Shown here: positions 26,688-34,522 of the stretch, piece by piece | Position numbering within the stretch: the first letter of the stretch is position 1 | How the letters are laid out: every line of letters begins with the position of its first letter | From: Rhizohabitans arisaemae | GTDB taxonomy: Bacteria; Actinomycetota; Actinomycetes; Streptosporangiales; Streptosporangiaceae | Length of the DNA: 64,000 nt | NCBI RefSeq assembly: GCF_025996515.1 | Contig: NZ_BLRH01000035.1 | Location: 62,001 to 126,000, forward strand | Direction: 5' to 3' | Notes under the pieces: generated by a model | The model's database searches: none | What the model was told of the DNA's origin: nothing | The model's input: only the letters and a program-made list of their open reading frames with translations | Program-made: the position numbers and the translations under genes

Positions 26688-27734
26688 TCAGAGGGCGGCG
26701 AGGAACCGTTCGTTCTCGACCCGGGTGCCCACGGTGACGCGCAGGCCGAAAGGTGCCTGCGGTCTGGTCAGGACGGCGTGGGCCTCCAGTTTGCGGGCCA
26801 TCTCCACCGAGTCCACGCCCGGCAGCCAGATGAAGTTGCCGTGTACGGGCGGCGCGTGGTGGCCGCGCTCGACGAGCTGGGCGCGGAGCCATTCCCGTTC
26901 GGCCACGACCTCGGCGACACGGTCGTCCAGTTCGCGCTGCGCCGCCAGGCAGGCCAGCGCGGCCACCTGGCCCAGCGCGTTGATCTGGAACGGGGTCTGC
27001 GCCTTCTTGACGACGGCGACGGGCCGGCCCACCGCGTAGCCGGCCCGCAGGCCGGCCAGGCCGTAGGCCTTGGAGAAGGTCCGCAACGACACCAGGTTGG
27101 GGTGGTCGTGCACCATCCGGTGGCCTTGGGCGCACACCGCCGGATCGGCGAACTCCACGTAGGCCTCGTCGAGGATGACCAGCACACCGGTGGGGACGGC
27201 ACCGAGGAACGCGGTCAGCTCCTCGGCGGAGACGACCGTCCCGGTGGGGTTGTTCGGGCTGCACAGGATGATCGCCTTGGTGCGGGGGGTGACGGCGGCG
27301 GCCATGGCGGCCAGGTCGTGCGCCCCGTCCTCGCGGAGCGGCACCTTCACCGGGGTGGCCCCTGACACCCCGGCGTAGGACTGGTACCCGGGGAAGGACG
27401 GCCACGGGAAGATCAATTCATCGCCGGGGCCGCACGTGGCCAGGACCGCCCGCTCGCAGAGCGCCCCGGCGCCGGGGCCGATGGTGACCTCCGCCGGGTC
27501 CACCTCCAGGCGCGCGGCGATCGCGCCGACCAGTTTCGCCCCGGTGGGGTGCGGATAGCGGTGCAGCGTCCCCATCGCGCCGGTCATCGCCTCGATGACG
27601 CTGGGCAGCGGCGGATAGGGGCACTCGTTGGCGGCCAGGCGGGCCGGGGGAAGTCCGCCCGTGGTGCCCTGCTTGCCCGCCACGTACTCCTGGGCTGCGG
27701 CGACGCTGTCCTTGACTTTCACGGCATCGGTCAT
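26688..27734 (-). CDS. HisC-like class I/II aminotransferase
   Basis: The product is about 348 residues from ATG 27734; ATG 27743 and TTG 27755 are alternatives, with AAAGGAG lying just before them. PLP features include SPNNPTGT, LDEAYVEF (PLP-pyridine Asp) and the Schiff-base Lys in TFSKAYGLAGLRAGY near residue 221. It resembles histidinol-phosphate and aromatic aminotransferases. In this operon it more likely transaminates an aromatic or short-chain 2-oxo acid than serves histidine synthesis, because no other his genes are present. Confidence 0.75.
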   Translation of the reverse strand: MTDAVKVKDSVAAAQEYVAGKQGTTGGLPPARLAANECPYPPLPSVIEAMTGAMGTLHRYPHPTGAKLVGAIAARLEVDPAEVTIGPGAGALCERAVLATCGPGDELIFPWPSFPGYQSYAGVSGATPVKVPLREDGAHDLAAMAAAVTPRTKAIILCSPNNPTGTVVSAEELTAFLGAVPTGVLVILDEAYVEFADPAVCAQGHRMVHDHPNLVSLRTFSKAYGLAGLRAGYAVGRPVAVVKKAQTPFQINALGQVAALACLAAQRELDDRVAEVVAEREWLRAQLVERGHHAPPVHGNFIWLPGVDSVEMARKLEAHAVLTRPQAPFGLRVTVGTRVENERFLAAL

Positions 27735-27751
27735 AGGGGCCATGCTCCTTT

Positions 27752-28663
27752 TCAATACTCGGCGGCGACGACGTTGATCAGGGGATCACCGGCGCGGTGC
27801 CGTTGGATCTGCGCCGCCACCAGGGCGTAGGCGCGGGGGAGGAACGCGGTGGTCTGGCCGGCGGTGTGCGGGGTGATCAGCACTCCGGGGGTGTGCCGAA
27901 GAGGGTGCCCCGGGGGGAGCGGCTCCGGATCGGTCACATCGAGCACCGCGCGCAGTCGGCCGCCGCCGGTCTCCGCGGCCAGCGCCTCGGTGTCGGCCGC
28001 CGTCCCCCGGCCGGCGTTCACGAACAGGGCGCCGTCCGGCATCGCGGCGAACTCGGCCGCGCCGAACACGCCCCGGGTCTGCGCGGTGCCGGGAAGCAGG
28101 CAGACCACGACGTCCGCCAGGGGCAGCAGCCCGGGCAGCTCGGTGACGGCGGAGACGCCCGGGCGACCGCGCCGCGCCACCCGCAGAAAGGAGCAGCCGA
28201 ACGGGCCGAGGCGGGCCTCCACCGCGGCGCCGATCTCGCCGTAGCCGACGATCAGCACCGTGGCGCCGTCCAAGGTGCGGGTACGCCTGAGGCCCGGCCG
28301 CCCTTGTGGCTGGGGGGCGAGCAGCTCACGCTGGGCCGCGAGGACCGCGGCGGCCACCCATTCGGCCACCGCGCCGCTTTGAATGCCGCGCCCGTTGCAC
28401 AGGGTGACCCCCGGAGGCAAGGCGCGGCGGAAGCCGTCGACGCCGGTGGCGAGGGTCTGCAGAACCCGGAGATGCGGCATACGGCCGAGCGCCGCGAGCA
28501 TCGTGGGGGTCGGCCGGCTCGGCACGCAGAACTCCACCTCGGCCAGGGCGGCGGGCGGTTCCCCCGTTCCGTCGTAGACGGTGAGGTCGAGCTCGGCGGC
28601 CACGTCGCCGAGGAGGGCGGGGCCCTCGGGGTGCGGGACCGCCACCCGGAGCGGCCCGCTCAT
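27752..28663 (-). CDS. D-isomer-specific 2-hydroxyacid dehydrogenase
   Basis: ATG 28663 overlaps the aldolase stop (ATGA) and gives 303 residues; longer frames read through the aldolase gene. The Rossmann motif is VLIVGYGEIGAAVEARLG. The catalytic triad is visible as Arg in NAGRG, Glu in DVTDPEPLP and His in TPHTAG. It should reduce a 2-oxo acid or oxidise a D-2-hydroxy acid with NAD(P). Its place between the aldolase and aminotransferase suggests use on the aldolase-derived oxo acid, which is inference. Confidence 0.82.
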   Translation of the reverse strand: MSGPLRVAVPHPEGPALLGDVAAELDLTVYDGTGEPPAALAEVEFCVPSRPTPTMLAALGRMPHLRVLQTLATGVDGFRRALPPGVTLCNGRGIQSGAVAEWVAAAVLAAQRELLAPQPQGRPGLRRTRTLDGATVLIVGYGEIGAAVEARLGPFGCSFLRVARRGRPGVSAVTELPGLLPLADVVVCLLPGTAQTRGVFGAAEFAAMPDGALFVNAGRGTAADTEALAAETGGGRLRAVLDVTDPEPLPPGHPLRHTPGVLITPHTAGQTTAFLPRAYALVAAQIQRHRAGDPLINVVAAEY

Positions 28664-29445
28664 TGGAGGAGGTCCGGCTGTTCGGCGACGATCATCTCCC
28701 AGAGGGGGCGGAAGCTGTTGCGGCCGCTGGCGGGGCGGCCGATGTCCTCCCTGGTCATGCGGGCGGTCTCCGGATCGATCGGGATCGGCGGGCCGGCCGC
28801 CGCCGCGGCGTAGGCGAGGAGGTGCTCCTGGCAGGAGCGTTCCATCTTCACGAACCAGGACACACACTCCTCCACGGAGCGCCCGGCGGTGATGATGCCG
28901 TGGTTGCGGAGGATGGCGGCCTTGTGGTCGCCGAGGGCGGCGGCGATCCGCCGGCCCTCCTCGAAGTCGAAGGCCGCGCCGCCGAAGTCGGCGTACAGAC
29001 CGTGGTCCTCGTAGAAGACGCAGTCGTCCTGGCTCAGGGGCTGGAGCAGGCGACCGAGCGTGGACCACGTCTTGCCGAAAATCGAGTGCGCGTGAGCGCA
29101 TCCCACCACGTCGGGGCGGGCCTCGTGGACCGCGCCGTGGATGGTGACCGCCGCGCGGTTCACCCGGGCGTCACCCTCGACCACCTTGCCCTGGCCGTCC
29201 ACCAGCACCAGGTCGCTCACCTTGATACGGCCGAAGTGCATGGCGAAGGGGTTGACCCAGAACAGCTCGGGGTGCTCCGGGTCCCGGGCGGTGATGTGCC
29301 CGGCGACCCCCTCGTTGAAGCCGAACTTGGCGAAGATGCGGAAGCCCGCGGCGAGGCGTTGCTTGCGATGGAGGCGCTCCTCCTCGACGGACCGGACGGG
29401 TTCGTCGTCGGTGTAGTTGCGGATCCTCACGGATCTCTCGGACAT
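28660..29445 (-). CDS. Class II aldolase/adducin-family protein (possible aromatic decarboxylase)
   Basis: The product is 261 residues. The zinc ligands are in CAHAHS and RNHG, with the family motif NEGVAGHITARDP near residue 44. Members include fuculose/ribulose-phosphate aldolases, but in aromatic pathways the same family provides 3,4-dihydroxyphthalate and 2,3-dihydroxy-p-cumate decarboxylases. The setting here favours a decarboxylase or an oxo-acid aldolase. It is the first gene of a minus-strand operon and diverges from an amidohydrolase gene across 76 bases containing an operator-like site. Confidence 0.78.
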   Translation of the reverse strand: MSERSVRIRNYTDDEPVRSVEEERLHRKQRLAAGFRIFAKFGFNEGVAGHITARDPEHPELFWVNPFAMHFGRIKVSDLVLVDGQGKVVEGDARVNRAAVTIHGAVHEARPDVVGCAHAHSIFGKTWSTLGRLLQPLSQDDCVFYEDHGLYADFGGAAFDFEEGRRIAAALGDHKAAILRNHGIITAGRSVEECVSWFVKMERSCQEHLLAYAAAAAGPPIPIDPETARMTREDIGRPASGRNSFRPLWEMIVAEQPDLLQ

Positions 29446-29474
29446 GAGGCCACACTCCCTTGCACTCTATATGG

Positions 29475-29495
29475 CTAAACATTATATGTTCATAC
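29475..29495. promoter_or_regulatory. Putative GntR operator (site C), divergent promoter region
   Basis: CTAAACATTATATGTT followed by CATAC is the best match to the island consensus and contains the perfect palindrome AACAT-TAT-ATGTT. It lies midway between the aldolase start (29445) and the amidohydrolase start (29522) and could control both. Confidence 0.65.
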
Positions 29496-29521
29496 CCTCA
29501 TCAGACCAGGGAGTGAGTGGC

Positions 29522-30508
29522 ATGAAAAAGTACGACCTGCACACGCATTTCTATCCGGCGGAGTTCTTCTCGGTCATCGAGCAGGCCGACTCCGACTTCT
29601 CCTTCTCCACCGCCCCCTCCGGGATGCGCTTCATCGCCTACCAGGGCACCCGCTTCTTCGGCATCCGCCCCGCCATGTCTGACATGGGGCTCCGGCTGGA
29701 GGCGATGGACCGGGCGGGTGTCGACGTCGCGGTCATCTCCATGGGGCCGCTCATCCAGTTCGTCAAGGATCCCGCCGCCCAGGCCGAGGCCTGCCGCCGG
29801 CTCAACGACGCCTACGCCGGCCTCGTCGCCGCCAACCCCGGCCGCCTCCTCGCCTACGGCACCGTTCCGATGGGGGACCAGGACGAGGCGGTGGCCGAGC
29901 TCGGGCGCCTGCTCGGCGACCTCCGCTTCCAGGGGGTCATCCTGCCCAGCAACATCAAGGGCGACTACTACGACAACCCGGCGTACACCCCGTTCTTCGA
30001 GGCCGCCGACGACCTCGGGCTCTGCCTGTTCATCCACCCCCAGGTCCCGCCGGGCAGCGTCAACGTCGCCGACTACATGCTGGGCTCCACCGTCGGGTTC
30101 ATGTACGACACCACGACGTCGGTGCTGCGCCTGATGTACGGCGGGCTGCTCGACCGCTACCCCCACATCCGCTGGCACATCGCCCACGCCGGCGGCGCCC
30201 TGCCCTGGCTGCTGGAGCGCATCGACAACGGGTGGCGCGACTACGCGGAGAACCAGGAGCTGCTGCCGGAGCTGCCCAGCGCCTACCTCAAGCGGCTCTA
30301 CTACGACACGGTCAGCTTCACGCCGAACACGATGCGGCTCCTGCGCGACGTCGTCGGGACGGACCACATGGTGATGGGCACCGACTTCCCGCACCCGCTG
30401 GGCGACATCGACCGGGGCGTCTCCAACATCGAGAGCCTCGACATCCCCGAGCACGAGAAGGCGAACATCTTCCAGCACACCGCCCTCTCCATCCTCAACA
30501 ACGTCTGA
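29522..30508 (+). CDS. ACMSD-type amidohydrolase (putative decarboxylase)
   Basis: ATG 29522 follows GGGAGTG; a longer frame to 29417 would cross the operator. The 328-residue product opens KKYDLHTHFYP (HxH pair) and has LFIHPQVPPG, WHIAHAGGALPW and MGTDFPHPLG as the remaining metal and catalytic motifs. This pattern is typical of 2-amino-3-carboxymuconate-6-semialdehyde decarboxylase relatives. The paralogue at 15117-16064 has similar motif spacing, so the island encodes at least two enzymes of this type for different intermediates. Confidence 0.8.
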   Translation: MKKYDLHTHFYPAEFFSVIEQADSDFSFSTAPSGMRFIAYQGTRFFGIRPAMSDMGLRLEAMDRAGVDVAVISMGPLIQFVKDPAAQAEACRRLNDAYAGLVAANPGRLLAYGTVPMGDQDEAVAELGRLLGDLRFQGVILPSNIKGDYYDNPAYTPFFEAADDLGLCLFIHPQVPPGSVNVADYMLGSTVGFMYDTTTSVLRLMYGGLLDRYPHIRWHIAHAGGALPWLLERIDNGWRDYAENQELLPELPSAYLKRLYYDTVSFTPNTMRLLRDVVGTDHMVMGTDFPHPLGDIDRGVSNIESLDIPEHEKANIFQHTALSILNNV

Positions 30509-30550
30509 TCGCCGCGTTCTCGCAGGTCAAACCGCCTTGCCGGGATGGGT

Positions 30551-30571
30551 CTAATTATTATATGTTTTACA
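30551..30571 (+). promoter_or_regulatory. Putative GntR operator (site D) before Rieske gene
   Basis: CTAATTATTATATGTT matches site C in 14 of 16 positions. It ends about 20 bases before the Rieske protein start and opens the transcription unit 30592-32400. Confidence 0.6.
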
Positions 30572-30591
30572 TAACTGAGCTGGAGGCCGCA

Positions 30592-30954
30592 ATGAAAGTG
30601 CATGTGGGTGCCGCGGCGGAGTTCGAGGAAGGCGACCGGCGCATCATCGACGTGAAAGGGCGTCGCATCGGTGTGTTCCGGGTCGACGGGCGCTTCGCCG
30701 CTTACCTCAACATCTGCCCTCACCAAGGGGGACCGATCTGTGAAGGGCAGTACTTCCCGCAGGTCGAGGCTGTTCTGGGCGCTGACGGAACCCTTGTGAC
30801 GGAACGTTCCAACCCCGACCGACCGCAGCTCGTCTGCCCCTGGCACGGCTGGGAGTACGACCTGCGCACCGGAGTCATGGTCGCCGATGAGCAGATCCGG
30901 CTCCGCACCTACGAGACCGTCGTCGAGGATGGAGAGGTTTATGTCGTCGCCTGA
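30592..30954 (+). CDS. Rieske [2Fe-2S] ferredoxin-like protein
   Basis: ATG 30592 lies about 10 bases after CTGGAGG (30580-30586). The 120-residue protein holds a Rieske cluster site: CPHQGG and, about 43 residues later, CPWHGW. The intervening EGQYFPQVEAVLGADGTL segment is longer than in most BphF-type ferredoxins. It could carry electrons to an oxygenase or be a structural or redox subunit. No Rieske oxygenase large subunit is present in the window, so its partner is unknown. It overlaps the next small gene by 14 bases. Confidence 0.85.
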   Translation: MKVHVGAAAEFEEGDRRIIDVKGRRIGVFRVDGRFAAYLNICPHQGGPICEGQYFPQVEAVLGADGTLVTERSNPDRPQLVCPWHGWEYDLRTGVMVADEQIRLRTYETVVEDGEVYVVA

Positions 30955-31186
30955 CCTGCGCCCCACCGCCGAAGAGGTGCAGCGCCGCTTCGCCGAGGCC
31001 TTCAAGCTCTACGCCGCCCACCTGCGTGACGGCGGCTACATCGACCCCTTCGCCCCCGACGACGACATCACCGCCACCGACGTCGTCACCGTGGCCGGCG
31101 CACTCCTGCACGCGCAGAACCTTGAAGTCTTCGAGCTCGCCCTGTGGCAGTCCTGGGGCGGCGTGCCGTGGAAGGCAGTGGCATGA
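30941..31186 (+). CDS. Conserved-looking small protein, 81 residues, function unknown
   Basis: ATG 30941 follows GGAGAGG (30931-30937) by three bases and lies inside the end of the Rieske gene. Its stop overlaps the following amidohydrolase start (ATGA). The tight coupling on both sides argues that it is real. The product is soluble and helical, contains TAEEVQRRFAEAFKLYAAH and ends QSWGGVPWKAVA, with no metal motif or signal. It may be a small subunit or adaptor for the Rieske protein or amidohydrolase. I do not recognise a family. Confidence 0.6.
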   Translation: MSSPDLRPTAEEVQRRFAEAFKLYAAHLRDGGYIDPFAPDDDITATDVVTVAGALLHAQNLEVFELALWQSWGGVPWKAVA

Positions 31187-32400
31187 GTCTCTACACCCGT
31201 AGCCGCATCCCCGTCGAGAACACCCTGCTGAACGCCCGTCTGCAGGCCGCCGACCGGGGGTACGACGACTTCGTCGTCGTCGACGTCGACGCGCACCACT
31301 ACGAGAACCGGGCCTGGGTCGACATCGTCCCCTACATGGAGGACGGACCGCTCAAGCAGTGGGCCGAGTCCATGGTCAAGCGGGGCGGCGGAGGCGGCGC
31401 GAGCGCCGCCCTCACCGGAGTCCAGCTCGGCAACCAGGAGGTCGGCGGACGCATCATCCGCGCGGGCCGCAACTTCTCGGACCCCCTCGACACCGTCAAG
31501 GACGACCGCCACCCCGACGTCGTCCGCATGCTGTGGGCCATGGACCAGATGGGCATCGACTACACCGTCATGTTCCCCACCCCCATGCTCACCCTGGGCC
31601 TGCACCCCCAGGTCGAGGTCGAGGTCGCCCTTGCCCGGGCTTACTGCCGGTGGCTCACCCGCGAGCTGCTTCCCCAGGACGACCGCATCAAGACCATGAT
31701 CTATCTGCCGTTCAACGATCCGGCGGAGACCCTCAAGATGGTCCACGAGTTCAAGGACGTCCCCGGCGTCGTGGGCTTCATGGTCACGAGTGTCCGCCAC
31801 CGCATGGTGCACCACAACGACTACGTCCCGGTCTACGCGGCCATCCAGGAGACGGGGAAGCCCCTCGCCTTCCACGCCGCCTACAACTGGACCGAGCCGA
31901 GCATGACCCAGCTCAACAAGTTCATCTCGGTCCATTCGCTGGGGTTCACGACCTGCAACATGATCCACATGACCAACTGGATCATCAACGGGCTGCCCGA
32001 GCGCTTCCCCGGCCTCAAGGTGCTCTGGATCGAGAGTGGCCTGGCCTGGATCCCCTTCCTCATGCAGCGGCTCGACAACGAGTACATGATGCGCACCTCG
32101 GAGGCGCCGCTGCTGAAGAAGCTCCCCAGTGACTACATGCGCGACATGTACTTTTCGTCGCAGCCGATGGAGCGGCACAAGAACGGCCGCGCCCTTGAGG
32201 TCACCTTCGAGATGATCGACGCCCCCAACCGGCTCATGTACTCCTCGGACTACCCGCACTGGGACTACGACGTGCCCGCCGTCATCCACGACCTGCCCTT
32301 CCTCGACGACAAGGCCAAGCGGCAGATCCTCGGCGGCAACGCCTGCGAGGCCTTCGGCCTCGACCCGACGGTCGTCAGGAAGGCCCCCTCCCGAGGCTGA
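31183..32400 (+). CDS. Amidohydrolase_2-family protein, long form
   Basis: The product is 405 residues from ATG 31183 (ATGA overlap). It has VVDVDAHHYEN in place of the usual HTH pair, AFHAAYNW, WIESGLAWIPFLMQRLDNEY and YSSDYPHWDYD. This branch of the ACMSD superfamily is common in aromatic catabolic clusters; most characterised members are decarboxylases or hydrolases of hydroxy-aromatic acids. It ends the Rieske-containing transcription unit before a strong hairpin. The specific reaction is unknown. Confidence 0.78.
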   Translation: MSLYTRSRIPVENTLLNARLQAADRGYDDFVVVDVDAHHYENRAWVDIVPYMEDGPLKQWAESMVKRGGGGGASAALTGVQLGNQEVGGRIIRAGRNFSDPLDTVKDDRHPDVVRMLWAMDQMGIDYTVMFPTPMLTLGLHPQVEVEVALARAYCRWLTRELLPQDDRIKTMIYLPFNDPAETLKMVHEFKDVPGVVGFMVTSVRHRMVHHNDYVPVYAAIQETGKPLAFHAAYNWTEPSMTQLNKFISVHSLGFTTCNMIHMTNWIINGLPERFPGLKVLWIESGLAWIPFLMQRLDNEYMMRTSEAPLLKKLPSDYMRDMYFSSQPMERHKNGRALEVTFEMIDAPNRLMYSSDYPHWDYDVPAVIHDLPFLDDKAKRQILGGNACEAFGLDPTVVRKAPSRG

Positions 32401-32420
32401 TCACCCACCTGGACACGCAT

Positions 32421-32455
32421 GGAGAAAGGGCCCGCATCCAGCGGGCCCTTTCTCC
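32421..32455. terminator. Bidirectional terminator hairpin
   Basis: GGAGAAAGGGCCCGC (32421-32435) pairs perfectly with GCGGGCCCTTTCTCC (32441-32455) around a 5-base loop. It separates the plus-strand amidohydrolase unit from the convergent RraA-type operon. Confidence 0.85.
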
Positions 32456-32530
32456 GTCTGACTCCCTCACAGCACTCGGCACCGTCCCCGGCGCTCCGGC
32501 CGCCTCCCGCACGGAGGACTTCCGCCGACG

Positions 32531-33160
32531 TCAGGGTGCTTCGGCACCGTCGCGGAAGCCGTACAGATCCATCGTCGCCTCACCGTCCCGGATGCGACGC
32601 AGATAGTCCGCCTCCTTGGCGACGCGGCGCCGCGCGGAGTCGAGCGTGGCGGCCACCTCGTCGCGAGGGAGGACCACCACGCCGTCCGTGTCCCCCACCA
32701 CCAGATCGCCGTGGCGTACCGGGACCCCACCCACCACGGCCGGGACGCCGAGGCGGCCGGGGTCGTGCTTGGCGGTGCGGCGGACCGAGATCCACCGGGA
32801 GAACACCGGGAATCCCAGCTCGGCGAGGCGGTCCACATCCCGCACCCCGCCGTCGATGACCAGGCCGGCCACGCCGCGCACCTGCGCGGCCACCGCCAGC
32901 ACCTCCCCCCAGAAGCCGTGCGGCGCGCCGCCGGCGTCCACCACCGCCACCTCTCCGGGGGAGATCCGCTCCAGCATGCGGTGCAGCGGCAGGTTGTCGG
33001 CGGGGTGCAGGGTCACCGGGTAGGCGGGTCCGGCCAGCCGCGCCCCCGGCCAGGCCGGGCGGATCGCCGGGTCGAGGGCGCAGTCCAGGCCGGAGGCCTC
33101 GTACAGGGTCGCGGTGCCGTGGGCGAGCGCCTCCGCAGCGCCGTCCGGCTCCGGGCTCAT
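32531..33160 (-). CDS. RraA / CHA-HMG aldolase family protein 1
   Basis: ATG 33160 overlaps the preceding stop (ATGA) and gives 209 residues. The family core is VIDGGVRDVDRL, carrying the Arg-Asp pair used for substrate and metal binding in 4-carboxy-4-hydroxy-2-oxoadipate (CHA) aldolases, with HGDLVVGDTDGVVVLP further on. CHA aldolase (LigK/ProA type) splits CHA to pyruvate and oxaloacetate, the step after LigJ. It is third in a three-gene set of paralogues; which one is the aldolase cannot be decided here. Confidence 0.78.
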   Translation of the reverse strand: MSPEPDGAAEALAHGTATLYEASGLDCALDPAIRPAWPGARLAGPAYPVTLHPADNLPLHRMLERISPGEVAVVDAGGAPHGFWGEVLAVAAQVRGVAGLVIDGGVRDVDRLAELGFPVFSRWISVRRTAKHDPGRLGVPAVVGGVPVRHGDLVVGDTDGVVVLPRDEVAATLDSARRRVAKEADYLRRIRDGEATMDLYGFRDGAEAP

Positions 33161-33804
33161 GTCCCGCTCCGCTGCAGCAGGTGGTACCCGTGGCGGGCCC
33201 GCGCGTCGCCGAGGCTGCCGCATCGCAGGGCGAGGGCCAGGATCTCGTCCTCGCGGGCGGCGATCTCCCGGGCGGCGGCGGTCACCGCCTCCACCCGGCC
33301 CCACGGCACCACGACGACCCCGTCGTCGTCCCCGATCACCAGGTCGCCCGGGCGGACCTGGACGTCGCCGAGGGTGACGGTGCCGCCGGTCTCCACCACC
33401 TCCACCCGGTCCTTGCCCGTGCGCATGAACCGGCCCCGGCTGAAGATCGGGTACCGGCGGCCCAGCGCCTCCCCGGTGTCGCGGCACACCCCGTCGATCA
33501 CGGTGCCCGCGATGCCCCGGTGGCAGGCCACCGCGGTGAGGATGTCGCCCCACACCGTGCAGTCGGTGCGGCCCCCGTTGCTCAGCACCGCGACCTGACC
33601 GGGGCTCATCTCGTCGATGTAGTCGCCGACCGTGCCGGGCTCGGCGCCGGCCGGGGCGTAACGTACGGTGTACGCCCGGCCCGCCAGCCGCTGTCCGTCG
33701 GCGATGGGGGCGATGCCGTGGGCGGATCCGGGCAGGCGGAGCCGGTCGAGCGCGTCGGAGACCGTGGCGGTGCCGAATGCGGCGAGTTCATCGGCCGGGT
33801 TCAC
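33157..33804 (-). CDS. RraA / CHA-HMG aldolase family protein 2
   Basis: GTG 33804 overlaps the preceding stop (GTGA), giving 215 residues. Core motifs are SDALDRLRLPG at the N-terminus, VWGDILTAVACHRG, GTVIDGVCRDTGEAL with the Arg-Asp pair, and PGDLVIGDDDGVVVVP. It is the middle member of the three-gene operon. Sequence divergence from its two neighbours suggests different substrates or a hetero-oligomer rather than recent duplication. Confidence 0.78.
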   Translation of the reverse strand: MNPADELAAFGTATVSDALDRLRLPGSAHGIAPIADGQRLAGRAYTVRYAPAGAEPGTVGDYIDEMSPGQVAVLSNGGRTDCTVWGDILTAVACHRGIAGTVIDGVCRDTGEALGRRYPIFSRGRFMRTGKDRVEVVETGGTVTLGDVQVRPGDLVIGDDDGVVVVPWGRVEAVTAAAREIAAREDEILALALRCGSLGDARARHGYHLLQRSGT

Positions 33805-34445
33805 CGGGTGGCCTCCTCGAACGAGGTGTCGTGCATGACGTCGACCACGGACATCCCTTCGTCGATCTGCCGGATCATCCGGCGTTCGCGGGCCGCGAGC
33901 CGCTCGGCGATGTCGAGGACCTCCTCCGCCCGGTCGGAGGGGATGAACACGACGCCGTTGACGTCGGCGAGCACCAGGTCGCCGGGAGCCACGGTGACCC
34001 CGGCGAAGGCGATCGGCACATCCCACGCCTCCTGGACGATGCGCCCGCGGGCGGTGACGGGTACGGCCGTCCGGCCGTAGACGGAGAAGCCGAGGTCGTG
34101 GGCTTCGCCCACATCGCGCGCGGCGCCGTCCACGACGACGCCTTCGATGCCTTTGCGGCGGGCGGCGGCGGACAGGATGCCACCCCAGGAGGAGACGTCG
34201 GTCCGCCCCTGGTTGTCGATCACCAGGATGTGGCCGGGGCCTGAGGCGACGATCGCCGGGGTGGCCAGATGGTGTTCGGGGTTGCTTGTGGTCTTTGGTC
34301 CGATTTTGATGGTGACTGCTGTTCCGGCGATGGTCCGGGTCGCCGGATGCAGGGGTTGGATGCCCGTCGTCGCACCCGGCAGTCCCAATGCGTCGAGCGC
34401 ATCGGAGACCAGGCAGGTGTCGAGGGCAAGGAGGCGGGGAGTCAT
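33801..34445 (-). CDS. RraA / CHA-HMG aldolase family protein 3
   Basis: ATG 34445 is preceded by AAGGAG at good spacing; the product is 214 residues. It has SDALDALGLPG, WGGILSAAARRKG, GVVVDGAARDVGEAH (Arg-Asp) and PGDLVLADVNGVVFIP. It opens the operon and diverges from the aldehyde dehydrogenase gene with an operator-like site between them. The family includes RNase E inhibitors, HMG/CHA aldolases and oxaloacetate decarboxylases; the catabolic setting points to aldolase or decarboxylase activity. Confidence 0.78.
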   Translation of the reverse strand: MTPRLLALDTCLVSDALDALGLPGATTGIQPLHPATRTIAGTAVTIKIGPKTTSNPEHHLATPAIVASGPGHILVIDNQGRTDVSSWGGILSAAARRKGIEGVVVDGAARDVGEAHDLGFSVYGRTAVPVTARGRIVQEAWDVPIAFAGVTVAPGDLVLADVNGVVFIPSDRAEEVLDIAERLAARERRMIRQIDEGMSVVDVMHDTSFEEATR

Positions 34446-34465
34446 CTGCTCTCCTTGATTCAGAC

Positions 34466-34486
34466 GTATAAAGATATAATAATCAG
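34466..34486 (-). promoter_or_regulatory. Putative GntR operator (site E), divergent promoter region
   Basis: Read on the minus strand the site is CTGATTATTATATCTT followed by TATAC, matching the island consensus with two substitutions. It lies between the RraA operon start (34445) and the aldehyde dehydrogenase start (34523). Confidence 0.55.
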
Positions 34487-34522
34487 ATAGCTACATCACG
34501 GTGTCAACGGAGAGGCCGCCGA

